A stretch of 64,000 nt of DNA from Caldilineaceae bacterium (GTDB lineage Bacteria > Chloroflexota > Anaerolineae > Caldilineales > Caldilineaceae), in contig JALHQH010000007.1 of assembly GCA_022842065.1 (NCBI GenBank), forward strand, positions 242,125 to 306,124. Direction: 5' to 3'. Positions 37,892 to 46,122 of this stretch are shown one piece after another; the stretch's first letter is position 1, and each line of letters begins with the position of its first letter. The notes below the pieces were generated by a model. It made no database searches. It saw only the letters and a list, made by a program, of their open reading frames with translations, and was not told the DNA's origin. A program made the position numbers and the translations under genes.

Positions 37892-39307
37892 CTATTTTTG
37901 TCTGAAGTAGGCAACGGCAAGGCGCGCTTTGTTAACAGTCACTTGACAAGTTAAGGCTTTGCCGGTACAGGCACCCGTCCACTTTACAAATTTCGCGCCG
38001 GCTTGGGGGGTTGCCGTCAAGGTAACCTTGGTGCCGGCAGCAACGGTCATGGTGCATTGGGTGCCACAGTTGATGCCGCTGGGCTGGCTGGTGACAATGC
38101 CCGTCCCCCCGCGCTGGCTCACCGTGCGCACGGTGAGTGACTTGGCGGTTACCAATTTTTTCTGCCAATCGGCACTGGCAACTCCACCGGTTGTCGTTAG
38201 CTGGGTGGCGGTAACTGATATGACCGCCGGGGCCGGCAGCGGTGCGACAGGGGCAGGCAAGGCAAAGAGTTCCTTGCTGGCCCCCGCGACACCCGCCGGT
38301 TGACCGATCACTGTCAGCAGTTTGCCGTCGGGCGCAAACGCGGGGGCTTGTAGATTGACAACATTCGCCGGCACGACTTGGCGCTGATTTGTGCCATCGG
38401 CATGCATCACCCACAATTCGGGCTGATTTGCATAATGAATATAGACGATTAGCTGGCCATCGGGCGACCATTCCGGCTCACCATATTCTACGCCAATCGC
38501 TCTGGTTAATAAGCTTTGTGGCCCAACGCCGGCAGCATCAAGCGTCGCAATATTGGTGGCAAGCAAGCTATTCGTCGACATATAGAGCAGTTTTGTGCCA
38601 TCCGGCGACCATGACACGTTGGTCTCGTTCGGTTGACCGAAGCCGCCTGGCTCGCTCACAAACATGTTGTGTGGATTAGCACCATCCGCATTCATGATAT
38701 AGATGTCGAAGTCACCCTCGCGCCTGGTCGTAAAGGCAATTTTTGTGCCGTCGGGCGACCATTCTGGCTGGAAGTCAGTGCCGCCACCGCTATTCGACAG
38801 GGTCAGCAACGTGGCATTGGAGCCATCCCCATTCATCAGCCCAATAAAGCCCTGGGTAACCCCGCCAGTATTCAAAGCGCTCCCCATGACGAAGGCAATC
38901 TTTGTCCCATCGGGCGACCAGGTGGGTTCGGTTTGATGCAGCCCCAGGGCATTGTTGGTCAGATTAACCAAGCCGGTGCCATCGGCGTTCATTGTATAGA
39001 TATCGGCATCGCCATCGAGATTGCTGCTAAAGGCGATTTTGCCATTGGTTGCGATCACCGCGGCGGCCTGCACCTGCGGCCCATATTGCTGCAGCAATTC
39101 ATCTTCCGTCAGCAGTGCTTCGGCGGACAGATCGTCATCAGCGTCAGTGATTTGCGCGTTGGCGGTGGTGACCAGGGGGAGAAAAACCGTACTGCTGGTC
39201 GCATTGTCCTGCGGGGTAAGTGGCTGGGGCGCTTGGGCAAAGACTGGCATAGCCACGAGCAACGCGATGATACCGGCGAGGAACGACGTACCCAAACGAT
39301 AGTTCAT
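37892..39307 (-). CDS. Secreted TolB-like beta-propeller protein
   Basis: AAGGA is 7 bases before the ATG. A signal peptide (IIALLVAMPVFAQA) leads into a short linker containing STVFLPLVTT. Then come five or so PD40/TolB-like blades (WSPDGTKIAF, DIYTMNADGTG repeated), a Pro/Ala spacer, and a C-terminal domain with GINCGTQCTMTVAAGTKVTL and FVKWTGACTGKALTCQVTV, typical of the cysteine-paired 'bacterial repeat' module of secreted proteins. The 471-aa product is probably an extracellular or cell-wall protein without a visible active site. Its function is not assignable. Confidence 0.82.
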   Translation of the reverse strand: MNYRLGTSFLAGIIALLVAMPVFAQAPQPLTPQDNATSSTVFLPLVTTANAQITDADDDLSAEALLTEDELLQQYGPQVQAAAVIATNGKIAFSSNLDGDADIYTMNADGTGLVNLTNNALGLHQTEPTWSPDGTKIAFVMGSALNTGGVTQGFIGLMNGDGSNATLLTLSNSGGGTDFQPEWSPDGTKIAFTTRREGDFDIYIMNADGANPHNMFVSEPGGFGQPNETNVSWSPDGTKLLYMSTNSLLATNIATLDAAGVGPQSLLTRAIGVEYGEPEWSPDGQLIVYIHYANQPELWVMHADGTNQRQVVPANVVNLQAPAFAPDGKLLTVIGQPAGVAGASKELFALPAPVAPLPAPAVISVTATQLTTTGGVASADWQKKLVTAKSLTVRTVSQRGGTGIVTSQPSGINCGTQCTMTVAAGTKVTLTATPQAGAKFVKWTGACTGKALTCQVTVNKARLAVAYFRQK

Positions 39308-39657
39308 TTTGGTTTCCTTTTGGGACTGATTGTTTTATATAACTTTGTGCGTATAGGCACGATTAAGTATGTGCGCTTTTCGTCCCCTAAAAATACATCG
39401 TTTATGCGTTAGGCTGTGACAGCCACAGCGACGGTGACTGTCACCTCTCACCGGTCGGTTGCGTAATTACTAATAGACGAACCATATAAAAATATACTCA
39501 GTAGTCTTCGTACTCTTGTTTCTAACGATCATCCTGTGGTAAAATTAACGACAGTGAGACTCGCCCCTCGATTCATAAAGTCTAGACTTTGTTCAGAAAT
39601 CACTATCGCATGACTGCAGATAAACTTTCTTTAACAAAGTGTCAATCGGAGCTGATT
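39308..39657. other. Divergent spacer
   Basis: This 350-base spacer separates the propeller gene (minus) from the RHH-like gene (plus). It holds gtgacagccacagcgacggtgactgtcac near 39415-39445, related to the inverted repeat at 52.5 kb, and A/T-rich stretches on both sides that could carry divergent promoters. Confidence 0.4.
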
Positions 39658-40029
39658 ATGACCACAGTGGTGTTACGCCCTGAACTTAGCGAGACGCTAC
39701 AGAGTGATGCACGCGGATCCAATAAAACACTGACTGAATTGGTCAATGAAGTTGTTGAACGTTACCTTCACATGCGTCAACAAGAAAAATTGGATCAAGA
39801 AATTGCAGCGTACACAGCATTACACCCACACCTTTTAACAACCTATCCAGGACAGTGGGTTGCCATCCATAACCAAAATGTGGTGGATCATGATGTTGAT
39901 GGCGCGGTACTTTATCGCCGTATTCGTATCAAGTATGGGCGTACATCAGTATTAATTCGCCAGATTAAGGCGCATCCTGTTGATGAAATCTGGGTGCGTA
40001 CCCCAAGTACCGGGAAACTACCTGCATGA
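39658..40029 (+). CDS. RHH-like plus DUF5678-like small protein
   Basis: The ATG at 39658 has GGAG 6 bases upstream; the longer frame from 39589 lacks a site. The N-terminus (TTVVLRPELSETLQSDARGS and LTELVNEVVERYL) reads as a ribbon-helix-helix DNA-binding antitoxin-like domain. The C-terminus (PGQWVAIHNQNVVDHDVDG, then TSVLIRQI) resembles DUF5678. Its stop overlaps the start of the aspartic protease gene by 4 bases. The pair looks like a two-gene module in which this protein could be regulator or protease target. Confidence 0.7.
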   Translation: MTTVVLRPELSETLQSDARGSNKTLTELVNEVVERYLHMRQQEKLDQEIAAYTALHPHLLTTYPGQWVAIHNQNVVDHDVDGAVLYRRIRIKYGRTSVLIRQIKAHPVDEIWVRTPSTGKLPA

Positions 40030-40406
40030 AGTTTCCCTACAACAACAATTATTATCCACCTGCACCGATGGTCGAAATTATGTTAGGGCCGCCTGATGAA
40101 TCGCTTGCCATAGGTCCACTACAGGCCTTTGTGGATTCGGGCGCAGATGCAACGATCATACCTGCACACTACATCCAACCGCTTGGCCTACAGGTTGATG
40201 ATCGTAAATACCTACGCACACCTTGGGGCGACCGCCGCGTTGTCGATATTTATTATTTAGATGTCGGTATCGGTGAAGTGCGGTTACCCTTTATTGAGGT
40301 CGTGGCGGATGATGAGGGCAATGAAATCATCTTGGGTCGCAGTATGCTAAATAAACTACGGGTGTTCCTTGATGGGCCGGCACAACGGATCGAAGTTTCC
40401 CCATAG
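40026..40406 (+). CDS. Retropepsin-like aspartic protease
   Basis: The 126-aa protein has the single-domain retropepsin pattern: catalytic FVDSGADATIIP, a flap-like region around LRTPWGDRRVV, and the closing IILGRSMLNKLRVFLDG. Single-domain enzymes of this clan AA type work as dimers. It has no signal peptide, so it is cytoplasmic. It is translationally coupled to the upstream DNA-binding-like protein. Confidence 0.8.
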   Translation: MKFPYNNNYYPPAPMVEIMLGPPDESLAIGPLQAFVDSGADATIIPAHYIQPLGLQVDDRKYLRTPWGDRRVVDIYYLDVGIGEVRLPFIEVVADDEGNEIILGRSMLNKLRVFLDGPAQRIEVSP

Positions 40407-40454
40407 ATTGTTTACTGTCAACCATTGCAATAATACCTTGCTAAGCTTACACAA

Positions 40455-40526
40455 TCATCCCCTCCAACACTCTAACGCCACCACAAAGCGCATCAGCGCG
40501 ATGCGATTCGTGAACCCCAATTTGTA
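40455..40526 (-). pseudogene. C-terminal remnant of a LuxR-type response regulator
   Basis: Read on the minus strand, these 24 codons give [18 protein letters not shown] and a stop. This matches [18 protein letters not shown] at the end of the response regulator at 34.4 kb. The rest of the gene is absent, and the fragment abuts a hairpin repeat. It is probably the trace of a duplicated and then lost regulator. Confidence 0.7.
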
Positions 40527-40530
40527 CACA

Positions 40531-40563
40531 AAAACCCACGAAGATCTATTTTTCGTGGGTTTT
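40531..40563. repeat. Hairpin with loop GATCTATTT, version 2
   Basis: A 12-bp perfect stem AAAACCCACGAA / TTCGTGGGTTTT has the same loop (gatctattt) as the 37669 hairpin. It lies between convergent genes and could also terminate transcription. Confidence 0.8.
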
Positions 40564-40603
40564 CGTAAGCATTCGTGGATCATGTAAGGGCAAACAAGTC
40601 TGG

Positions 40604-42235
40604 TCAGGCCGGCAACTTGTGCAGATCGCCCGCCTCGCTGAATTGCAACTTCGGATTACGCTCCATAAAGTACTTCAACTCCCACTCGGACGAAAAGAGC
40701 ACCACCAGCCGCCCCAGATTGTCGAGCGTACGCAGCGACTGCGTCGGCCAGTTGACCGCAGCTAGATCCGCCTCGCTGCCGGCGATCCAGCGCGCACAGC
40801 TATGGTTGAGCGTCTCGGTGCGCGACTCAACCTGATACTCAGCGGCCAGCCGTGCCACCACCACTTCAAACTGAAGCGTGCCGACGGCGGCCAAAATCGG
40901 TGAGCGGCGTACGTGACCGGTGGGGTAGAACACCTGGATTACCGCTTCTTCGACCAGTTGGGTCACCCCTTTGTTGAACTGCTTTGAGCGATCCACATTT
41001 TGATTGTGCAGATAGGCAAACATTTCCGGCTGAAAGGCAGTGATCGGGGCAAAACGCAGGGGTTTGCCACTACAGACCGTATCGCCAATTGTATAGATGC
41101 CCGGATTGCTCAGCCCGATCACATCGCCGGGGTAAGCCTCGGCCACCGTCTCGCGCTCGGCGGCAAAGAGGCGATGGGGGCGGCTCATACGGATCATCCG
41201 CCCCAGCCGCGGGTGAAAGACATTCATATCCTTCTCAAATTGGCCGGAACAGATGCGGATAAAGGCCATGCGGTCGCGATGTTTGGGGTCCATGTTGGCT
41301 TGGATCTTGAAGACAAAGCCGCTAAAACCCTCATCGCTTGGCTCCACCGGCCCTTGATCACTTTGACGTGCACGCGGGGGCGGGGCCAGTTCCGCCAACC
41401 CCGCCAAAAAGGGTTCGACCCCAAAGTTGTTGACCGCGCTGCCAAAGTAGACCGGCGTCAACTTGCCGGCCAGAAATTCGTCCTGGTCGAAGGGGGTACC
41501 CACCCCGGATAAGAGTTCGACATCATCACGCAGGCGCTGATAGGCGCGCGGGGTGATCGCTTCGGCCAACATCGGGTCATCAATATCGCGTACGGCCATC
41601 GGCGCACGGTGGCGACCGCCGGTGGTGCGCTGGAAGTAAAGCACCTGGCGCTTTTGCAGATCATAGACGCCTTGAAAATCATGGCCGTTGCCAATCGGCC
41701 AATTCATCGGCGTCACGTGCATCGCCAGCGTCTGCTCAATCTCGTCGATCAACTCCAGCGGATCACGCCCCGGCTGGTCTAACTTGTTGATAAAGGTGAG
41801 AATCGGCATCGACTGTTGGCGACAGACGGCGAAGAGCTTCTTGGTCTGCGTTTCGATACCCTTGGCGCTGTCCAAGACCATCACTGCGCTGTCGACGGCA
41901 ATCAACGTGCGGTAAGTGTCCTCGCTAAAGTCCTGGTGACCGGGGGTATCGAGCAGATTCAGCAGATAGTCACCATACTCAAATTGGAGCACCGTCGAGG
42001 TAATCGAAATCCCGCGCTCCTGCTCAATTGTCATCCAGTCGGAGACCGCGGCGCGTTGTTGCTTGCGGGCGCGCACCGTCCCGGCCTGTTCGATCGCGCC
42101 GGAGTAGAGCAGCAACTTTTCGGTCAGTGTTGTTTTACCGGCATCGGGATGCGAAATAATCGCAAAGGTACGCCGCCGGGCAATTTCTTTGGTTAATTTA
42201 TCAACCGCAAGGGCGGTTGGTGGTTGAATCGTCAT
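40604..42235 (-). CDS. prfC: Peptide chain release factor 3
   Basis: This 543-aa translational GTPase removes RF1/RF2 from the ribosome after termination. The G-domain motifs are intact: SHPDAGKTTLTEKLL (P-loop), the switch region around RGISITSTVLQF, DTPGHQDF and NKLDQPGRDP. Later segments match RF3, including FVFKIQANMDPKHRDRMAF and QFNKGVTQLVEEAVIQVF. Length and domain order are normal for the family. It stands alone, convergent with the protease gene. Confidence 0.95.
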   Translation of the reverse strand: MTIQPPTALAVDKLTKEIARRRTFAIISHPDAGKTTLTEKLLLYSGAIEQAGTVRARKQQRAAVSDWMTIEQERGISITSTVLQFEYGDYLLNLLDTPGHQDFSEDTYRTLIAVDSAVMVLDSAKGIETQTKKLFAVCRQQSMPILTFINKLDQPGRDPLELIDEIEQTLAMHVTPMNWPIGNGHDFQGVYDLQKRQVLYFQRTTGGRHRAPMAVRDIDDPMLAEAITPRAYQRLRDDVELLSGVGTPFDQDEFLAGKLTPVYFGSAVNNFGVEPFLAGLAELAPPPRARQSDQGPVEPSDEGFSGFVFKIQANMDPKHRDRMAFIRICSGQFEKDMNVFHPRLGRMIRMSRPHRLFAAERETVAEAYPGDVIGLSNPGIYTIGDTVCSGKPLRFAPITAFQPEMFAYLHNQNVDRSKQFNKGVTQLVEEAVIQVFYPTGHVRRSPILAAVGTLQFEVVVARLAAEYQVESRTETLNHSCARWIAGSEADLAAVNWPTQSLRTLDNLGRLVVLFSSEWELKYFMERNPKLQFSEAGDLHKLPA

Positions 42236-42849
42236 TAAAATTTTCTCTTTGGTTATTTCGCTTTAGATTATAAAGATCTTTTCGTCGCCGGTAGCGCTTA
42301 ATCGCAGCCGGCCATCAATCGGGGTTGATCCGGGCACCATTCAAGCGCGCGCAGCCCCCAATGCATGATCGCATAACCCAACGGGCTAATCGGCAGTTAT
42401 TATACTGGTCGGTGCGTGTGCAAGGAAAAAACAGTGGGGTAAACGAAACAAAGGCAATAATGAGCCTTGGCGGCACCACGATTGCCCGGTGGGTAAAACG
42501 ATAGAAGCGTTTGGTTGCCATTGCGGCAAGGTCGCTATCGCGACGCGGATCAACATATGGTATAGTGTAGCGAGCATTGGCCCGATCTTGTGTAAGCTTT
42601 GTCACTATACTTTTGCAACTGCACATACTTTTGCAACTGCACGTTGGCAAAGTACGGAACAATTTTTACAGAACCGGCGTTTAGTGGTATTGTTCTACCT
42701 GTCGGCTAATATTCTATATTTTCTTGTTTTATCACGCAGCGCTTGGTTAAGGGTTGTGCGAAATCTGGCGACACAAGAAGCTGATCAAGCGTGCGCAACA
42801 CGCCTGATCAAATTAGCTGATTGTCACTGAAGGATACCTAATTAGATCA
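42236..42849. other. Long spacer upstream of the vWA/tubulin locus
   Basis: These 614 bases hold no supported gene. They carry an exact 18-bp tandem repeat at 42607-42642. A possible promoter is TTGTTC-N17-TCTATA (about 42692-42720). An ORF at 42489-42830 has no ribosome site and no recognisable features. Confidence 0.45.
42607..42642. repeat. Exact 18-bp tandem repeat, two copies
   Basis: atacttttgcaactgcac occurs twice head to tail, about 210 bases before the vWA gene. It could be a double activator site. Confidence 0.7.
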
Positions 42850-45800
42850 ATGCAACATCAAGTGAAAATAATGGTCCGCACGGTCTATGCACAACTCAGC
42901 CGTGCCGGCAGCGGCCTGCCGCGTTGGCCCTGGGGCATCGGCGGCATTTTCGGTTGTGCAATGCTACTCTGGCTGACAAACCTGCCTCTTACTGCCACTC
43001 CGCTCGCGGTCAACAGCTTACGGCCACTCACCCAGGATACGACCATTGGCGATGTCACCCAGCCCATCGATGTGATTGTATTGCTGGATGACTCCGGCAG
43101 TATGGCTACCTGTTGGCCCTGGCCACAAGATCGGCCACCTTTTTTCCCACCCTGTGGCTTTCCCAGCGAAAATCCACCGAGCGATCCCGATGCCCTACGC
43201 TACAGTGCGGCGCGGCTGCTGCTCCAGTTGGCCGACGATGATGACCGCATTGCGGTCGTCCGTTTTGACAATCTGGCCGAAGGAGTGGGTGATGCGGGCA
43301 CCCTGCAACCAGTGGGGGCCGGCGAAAATCGCCGCCGCCTGACCGAAGCGCTGCAGCCGCCGGATGACTATTTCCCACGCGGCTATACGCGCATCGATCT
43401 GGGCATCCAAAGCGCAATTGATATTTTACAAAATGTGCGCCAGCCAGGCCGGAGCCAATATGTGCTGCTGCTCACCGACGGCGAGCCGAGTCAGCCAGGT
43501 GGCACGGGGAGTCAACGCGACCGCATCAACGAGCAGATCGAAGAGCTGAACAATGCTGGGGTCTTTGTCTTCCCGGTTGTGCTCTGTAATCCAACCGCCG
43601 GCTGTGCTGGTGAATTTCTGCGCGACCGCTTTGCTGAAAATGGCGTACGTGAGGCGGCGACGGCGCAAGATCTGGTCCGGATCTTTGGCGAAATCTTCGC
43701 GACGATGAAGTCGAACCGTTCGGTCATCACGGGGCGCAATGCCAAAGGCGCGCTCGAATTTACCACGCGGCCCGAACATGGCGTGCGCAAACTGACCGTG
43801 GTTACCCCACGCGGCGGGCTGTTGAATATTAATAGTGGTGCCAATCCCGTTCTGGCCCAGAATGTGCTCAATGACGTGCAAATTGATGTCAATGTGGTCG
43901 AGGGTGCGGCGCTAGCACAGACCGGGGCATGGACGATCAACACCAACAACTTTAGTGGTTTTGCGATTATTCAGACCGACAGTTATCCACAGTTGGTCAA
44001 CCCGCCGCCGAGTATTGCCACCAATCCCGCGTCGGTGCGCTATTACCCTGCGGGGAAGTCATTGCTGCTGCTGGCGCGCAGCAGCGGCCCGGGTGCCAAC
44101 GAAGCCATTCTTTATAACGGCAAAACGCCGCTCAAGCCCTTTGGGCGCAGCGATCTACAGATGTTGCTGCTCGATGAAGATCCAGGCGCAATTCGCCTGC
44201 AACTGGGCAATGACAAAACCCCGCTACAACTGGAGCGAACCTTCCAGGTCGCGGCCCGTGCCGATCTGCCCCAAGTGCAGATTCTCTCACCAAGCGCCCA
44301 AAACAGTGGCATCTTGAGCGACGGGCGGGTACGCTTGCAGGTTGGCTTTGCGGCCAGCACGGGTCTACAAGGGGTCAGCGCCACCGTACTCGTCACCGAT
44401 GAATCCAAGGATGAAGAGGGACGCGGCAAGCTGGTCTATGAAGGGACGATGACTTGTCTTGACCGCACCTGCGCCGACGACACCTTTGTCCCCGGTGATG
44501 GACGTAGCTACCAGGCGACCTTTATCATCGAGGCGCAGAAAGATGGCCTCCGCTTTAGTGACTGGGCACAGAGTGATTTTTCGCTCAAACCGGCGGTCTA
44601 TGTGCAAGGGCTGCCCACGCTGCTCGATCTGGCCCAGTTGCCGGTCGATGGCTGGCCACTCGAACTGAGCTCCGGCACCACGGATCCGATTGGTGAGTTG
44701 AGCGCGGCGCTAACCTTGCATCGCCTAGAGAGTGATGAAGATGTGAGTACAGCCAAAGCGCGCCTGAGCGAAGATGTGCCAGAAGAAGGTAGCCTGACCA
44801 CGACGCTAGGCTTTACCGGCTTGGACGATCTACGCCCTGGCACTTACAGCGGACAGCTCACCCTGCAGGCCAAGACCCCGGCAGGACGCGAGATGGCGGT
44901 GGACATTCGCCCCACTTCCGTGCTTTCAGTCACCTATTTTATTCCCCGCCCAGCTGCGCGCATCACCGGCGAAGGGTTAAACTTTGGCGAAGTACTCTTT
45001 GATACCTCGCCCAATTTCCGGCTGAACCAGACCCAGACGCTGCCCTTTGTCTATGAAGGCAAACCCTTTCCCTTTGAAATGACCATGCAGGAAAGCTCCT
45101 GTGCCGACATCACCATCACCAGCGGCGAGTTAAAACCGGGTGACGGCGAGAACATGCTCTTGCCCTTTAAACTGGCCAGCCGCGGCCCGATCCAGCCGGG
45201 TCTCTGCGCGGGCACGATCTTGATCAGCGGCCCGACCAACGACTACGACATCTATCCCAAGGAAATCCCATGGCAGATGCGTGTGAATAGCGTTGAGTGG
45301 TCGATGGTGACGACCGCGCTCAACCTGGGTAACTTGCAGGATGCCGGGGCACAGGTCAACGCAACCTTGCTCGTCCGTTTTAGCGGCAAAACGCCCTTTG
45401 TCCTCCAGATGGAAGAGATCGCCGCCGAAGGCAAGAACCAAGAGACAGACGTCCAACTGAGCCGCACGCAGCTAGAGATGCCGCCGGTCGAAATTGCCGG
45501 CGAACCGAATAGTGCTGGCCTCTATGAAGTGCCGATAACGTTGATCGCCCGTCAGCCAATCGTCTTTGACCCCATGCGCGGTACGTTCTATAATGGGACG
45601 TTACAAGTCGGTGTTGTCGGCTTGCAAGGCGAGCCACAGCCGATTGGCCTCTCCTTTGTCAGCCCAGGGTTGGCGCAGCGCTATCTGCTGCCCTACCTGC
45701 TGCCGGTCTACAGTATGCCGGCGGTGGTCTGCACGGGACCGCTGACCCTCTTCCTGTTGCTGATGCTGGTCGCCCGTTTCCGTGGCCGCGACCTGGATGA

Positions 45801-46056
45801 AGAGGCGCTCGAAGATGCCGCAATGGCCAGCACCTTTAGCCAATCGAATGCCATGAGCAGCGAAGGCAACCCGTTTAGCAGCGGGTTAGGTGCCAGCAAT
45901 GAGGAGTCACCCGCTGCCAATGGCGGCTCCTGGGGCAATAATGAGTGGGGCAGCACCGCGCCGAATACAGAAGTTGATGGCAACGTCTTTGCCGCACCCG
46001 GCTACAGTGCCGGCAGTAAAAATAGTGACGATGACCCCTGGAAGTCAAGTTGGTAA
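42850..46056 (+). CDS. Membrane-anchored von Willebrand A domain protein
   Basis: In the 1068-aa protein, an N-terminal hydrophobic segment (about 27-50, with IFGCAMLLWLTNLPL) is followed by a vWA domain (about 70-290) with an intact MIDAS start (VIVLLDDSGSM) and VLLLTDGEP. About 650 residues of Ig-like/beta-rich modules follow. A membrane helix (about 947-975, CTGPLTLFLLLMLVA) is followed by a 94-residue acidic, Ser/Asn/Gly-rich tail ending DDDPWKSSW. Topology predicts the vWA part outside and the tail in the cytoplasm. It is the first gene of a block with two tubulin-like genes, so the tail may contact them (inference). The GAAGGA site is rather far from the ATG. Confidence 0.85.
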   Translation: MQHQVKIMVRTVYAQLSRAGSGLPRWPWGIGGIFGCAMLLWLTNLPLTATPLAVNSLRPLTQDTTIGDVTQPIDVIVLLDDSGSMATCWPWPQDRPPFFPPCGFPSENPPSDPDALRYSAARLLLQLADDDDRIAVVRFDNLAEGVGDAGTLQPVGAGENRRRLTEALQPPDDYFPRGYTRIDLGIQSAIDILQNVRQPGRSQYVLLLTDGEPSQPGGTGSQRDRINEQIEELNNAGVFVFPVVLCNPTAGCAGEFLRDRFAENGVREAATAQDLVRIFGEIFATMKSNRSVITGRNAKGALEFTTRPEHGVRKLTVVTPRGGLLNINSGANPVLAQNVLNDVQIDVNVVEGAALAQTGAWTINTNNFSGFAIIQTDSYPQLVNPPPSIATNPASVRYYPAGKSLLLLARSSGPGANEAILYNGKTPLKPFGRSDLQMLLLDEDPGAIRLQLGNDKTPLQLERTFQVAARADLPQVQILSPSAQNSGILSDGRVRLQVGFAASTGLQGVSATVLVTDESKDEEGRGKLVYEGTMTCLDRTCADDTFVPGDGRSYQATFIIEAQKDGLRFSDWAQSDFSLKPAVYVQGLPTLLDLAQLPVDGWPLELSSGTTDPIGELSAALTLHRLESDEDVSTAKARLSEDVPEEGSLTTTLGFTGLDDLRPGTYSGQLTLQAKTPAGREMAVDIRPTSVLSVTYFIPRPAARITGEGLNFGEVLFDTSPNFRLNQTQTLPFVYEGKPFPFEMTMQESSCADITITSGELKPGDGENMLLPFKLASRGPIQPGLCAGTILISGPTNDYDIYPKEIPWQMRVNSVEWSMVTTALNLGNLQDAGAQVNATLLVRFSGKTPFVLQMEEIAAEGKNQETDVQLSRTQLEMPPVEIAGEPNSAGLYEVPITLIARQPIVFDPMRGTFYNGTLQVGVVGLQGEPQPIGLSFVSPGLAQRYLLPYLLPVYSMPAVVCTGPLTLFLLLMLVARFRGRDLDEEALEDAAMASTFSQSNAMSSEGNPFSSGLGASNEESPAANGGSWGNNEWGSTAPNTEVDGNVFAAPGYSAGSKNSDDDPWKSSW

Positions 46057-46122
46057 CGTTTATACCACATCATGCGCCTGCCAATCCCAGGTGTTTTCAG
46101 ATAAAGGCATTATACAACCCTT

